From contig DQHT01000049.1 of assembly GCA_003531115.1 (NCBI GenBank), forward strand, positions 41,140 through 47,238: a stretch of DNA of 6,099 nt. The letters run 5' to 3'. The DNA is from Bacteroidota bacterium. GTDB lineage: Bacteria; Bacteroidota; Bacteroidia; UBA8524. Below the pieces are notes generated by a model. It had not been told where the DNA came from. It did no database searches and was given only the letters and a program-made list of their open reading frames with translations. This document shows, in pieces, positions 5,015 through 6,099 of this stretch. Every line of letters begins with the position of its first letter. Position 1 is the first letter of the stretch. The position numbers and the translations under genes were made by a program.

Positions 5015-5522
5015 TCACACTCAGTTTTTCGAGCATTTGCACACTGGTTTTACGGGTCAGCGGATCGATAAATTCAGGCGCGATCTCATTTAACAAAACC
5101 AGGGTAAACTGCCTTTCAGAAATTAATGGGTGGGGGATCTTCAGGTCCTCCAGGTCAACGATACGGTCTTCGGCATACAGAATGTCAATATCCATGGTAC
5201 GCGGCCCCCATTTTACCTCGTGTTTCCTGTCTAATGCCCCTTCGATCTCATGGATGGCTTCGAGCATTTCGCCGGGCGTGTGGTAGGATTCAAGCAAAAC
5301 AACCTGATTGAGAAAATCATCCTGGTCGGTCTTACCCCAGGCCTTGCTTTCCTGTATGGAAGAGGCACCAAGCAAACGCCCGTGTTTTTCCAGAAGTTCC
5401 CTGCCCACCATAAGATAGCGGTTGCGGTCTCCCAGATTGCTGCCTAAAAGCAGGGTGTATATTATTTTTTCGTCCAATTTTAACTGTATATTTGATGACA
5501 AGTATATGGAAGAAAAAATCAT
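5007..5522 (-). CDS. folK: 2-amino-4-hydroxy-6-hydroxymethyldihydropteridine diphosphokinase (HPPK)
   Basis: HPPK transfers pyrophosphate from ATP to 6-hydroxymethyl-7,8-dihydropterin, a step of folate synthesis, in the cytoplasm. The 171-aa reading shows the family landmarks: YTLLLGSNLGDR near the N-terminus, WGKTDQDDFLNQVV, and the signature KWGPRTMDIDILYA at 104-117, whose two Asp bind the Mg ions and Arg binds ATP. IPHPLISERQFTLVLLNEIAPEF at 129-151 completes it. The start is uncertain. The ATG at 5522 adds about 17 residues before the core and overlaps the divergent gene. A TTG at 5477 would give 156 aa, close to the usual length, and lies behind a minus-strand TATACTTG box (5506-5499). 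The gene converges on the thioredoxin operon and overlaps it by 8 bp. Confidence 0.93.
   Translation of the reverse strand: MIFSSIYLSSNIQLKLDEKIIYTLLLGSNLGDRNRYLMVGRELLEKHGRLLGASSIQESKAWGKTDQDDFLNQVVLLESYHTPGEMLEAIHEIEGALDRKHEVKWGPRTMDIDILYAEDRIVDLEDLKIPHPLISERQFTLVLLNEIAPEFIDPLTRKTSVQMLEKLSVTN
5487..5494 (+). promoter_or_regulatory. Bacteroidota-type -7 box (TATATTTG)
   Basis: TATATTTG is a perfect TAnnTTTG match 11 bases before the ATG at 5506. Transcription would start around 5499-5501, leaving a leader of only about 5 bases, so the mRNA would be nearly leaderless. No clear -33 TTG is visible. An opposite-facing box with one mismatch, TATACTTG on the minus strand at 5506-5499, lies only 4 bases away, so the folK and membrane-protein promoters may overlap. 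Confidence 0.4.
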
Positions 5523-6036
5523 TTTCTACATTGTCAGCATTATAATTTACTTCATTTATTCTGCCAATAAAGCTTCGAAGAAACGAAAAGCACTGCAGGA
5601 GCAAAAGAATTACGCGCCTCCAAAACAATCCTGGGAAGAGGAGCTGAAGGAAATGCTTCAGAAAACTATTTCTCCCCAGTCTGAGCGAAGAGAAACATAT
5701 AGTGAAGAAGAAGAAGAATATGAAGTTCCTTTAGATGTTGTTCCTGTAAAGGAAGAAGCGTTGGATACTGTGCCAAAAAAATCGGCGGCAAGTACCTATG
5801 AGGAGCAAAAAGCCTACGATTGGGCGATGTACAAAGGCCAGGAAATGTACAGTGTTGAAACCGATACCGCTACGTTGGCCACTCATGTTGCCGAATTGGA
5901 AGCAGCTATGGAGAAAAAACCTGAAGGACCGTCCGTTGCGCTTAGCATGGTTGAAAATGAAGGATTTGATGCGCGAAAAGCCTTTTTGTTTTCCGAAATT
6001 TTCCGCGCCCCCTACCTCGAAGACCTGCGTTACTAG
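5506..6036 (+). CDS. single-span membrane protein with charged tail and conserved-looking C-terminus
   Basis: From the ATG at 5506 this is a 176-aa protein. Residues 5-19 (IIFYIVSIIIYFIYS) form one membrane span, followed at once by basic SANKASKKRKAL, so by the positive-inside rule the long C-terminal part lies in the cytoplasm. The middle is low-complexity and charged (SEEEEEYEVP, KKSAASTYEEQKAYDW) and likely disordered or coiled. The last 23 residues, beginning FDARKAFLFSEIF, resemble the (F)DLRKA-I-SEIL-RPY tail I recall on many otherwise unrelated small Bacteroidota proteins. An upstream in-frame ATG at 5422 would add 28 residues but lies inside folK and loses the signal-anchor arrangement, so I prefer 5506. 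The function is unknown; a membrane-anchored adaptor is a guess. Confidence 0.75.
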   Translation: MEEKIIFYIVSIIIYFIYSANKASKKRKALQEQKNYAPPKQSWEEELKEMLQKTISPQSERRETYSEEEEEYEVPLDVVPVKEEALDTVPKKSAASTYEEQKAYDWAMYKGQEMYSVETDTATLATHVAELEAAMEKKPEGPSVALSMVENEGFDARKAFLFSEIFRAPYLEDLRY

Positions 6037-6039
6037 GCT

Positions 6040-6099
6040 TTATTCCTTACCCGCAACAAGCTGCAACACTTTGTCTACCCGCTGCTCCAGCCATATCTT
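6040..6099 (-). CDS. C-terminal end of a minus-strand gene (partial)
   Basis: On the minus strand the frame entering from the right edge is open for 19 codons and ends with TAA at 6042-6040, giving a tail KIWLEQRVDKVLQLVAGKE. The helical, charged ending is typical of a soluble protein. Its stop lies 3 bases beyond the stop of the convergent membrane-protein gene, the same tight packing seen at 5007-5014. Too little is present to name it. Confidence 0.45.
   Translation of the reverse strand, partial: KIWLEQRVDKVLQLVAGKE

Noticed and set aside
5126..5447. Forward frames of 61 and 65 aa across folK
   Set aside because: folK carries its full family signature on the minus strand, so these are shadows.

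Overview
The window comes from a member of the Bacteroidota, probably a Saprospirales-type environmental genome; that rank is an inference. The signs are signal peptides ending in ...A|Q, a small outer-membrane beta-barrel protein, TAnnTTTG promoter -7 boxes, start codons without clear Shine-Dalgarno sequences, short 7-9 bp intergenic repeats, and a thioredoxin-like gene followed by a small protein that resembles DUF6952.

Layout. (1) 1-2252: an AT-rich run of three same-strand genes of unknown function. It holds the C-terminus of an unidentified protein, a secreted 382-aa protein coupled to it by an ATGA overlap, and a 265-aa protein with apparent internal repeats. It ends in a strong double hairpin terminator (2297-2353). 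By eye this block is lower in GC than the right half, and I recognise no family in it. (2) 2354-2492: noncoding, with short aatccc repeats. (3) 2493-3698: a complete IS3-family insertion sequence of the IS407 (IS511) type. It has imperfect terminal inverted repeats, a 4-bp CTCC target duplication, orfA and orfB in overlapping frames joined by an A AAA AAG slippery heptamer, and an intact DD(35)E catalytic triad. The element looks recent and potentially active. It also carries a perfect 34-bp palindrome inside the end of orfB and an 11-bp inverted repeat just before orfA. (4) 3699-3796: a REP-like hairpin and an 8-bp tandem repeat. (5) 3797-4327: a small outer-membrane beta-barrel protein. (6) 4350-4377: 7-bp tandem repeats, then a promoter-like -7 box. 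(7) 4450-5014: a two-gene operon of a thioredoxin-like protein with an unusual CGNC active site and a DUF6952-like protein. (8) 5007-5522, minus strand: folK (folate biosynthesis), converging on the operon with an 8-bp overlap. (9) 5506-6036: a single-span membrane protein divergent from folK, followed by the last codons of a minus-strand gene that runs off the window.

The right half reads as ordinary chromosomal housekeeping DNA (redox and folate genes). The left half reads as accessory DNA: unknown secreted or cell-surface genes, a mobile element and clustered repeats. The IS landed between the terminator and a REP-like element and breaks no recognisable gene. I found no defence system, CRISPR array, tRNA or rRNA.
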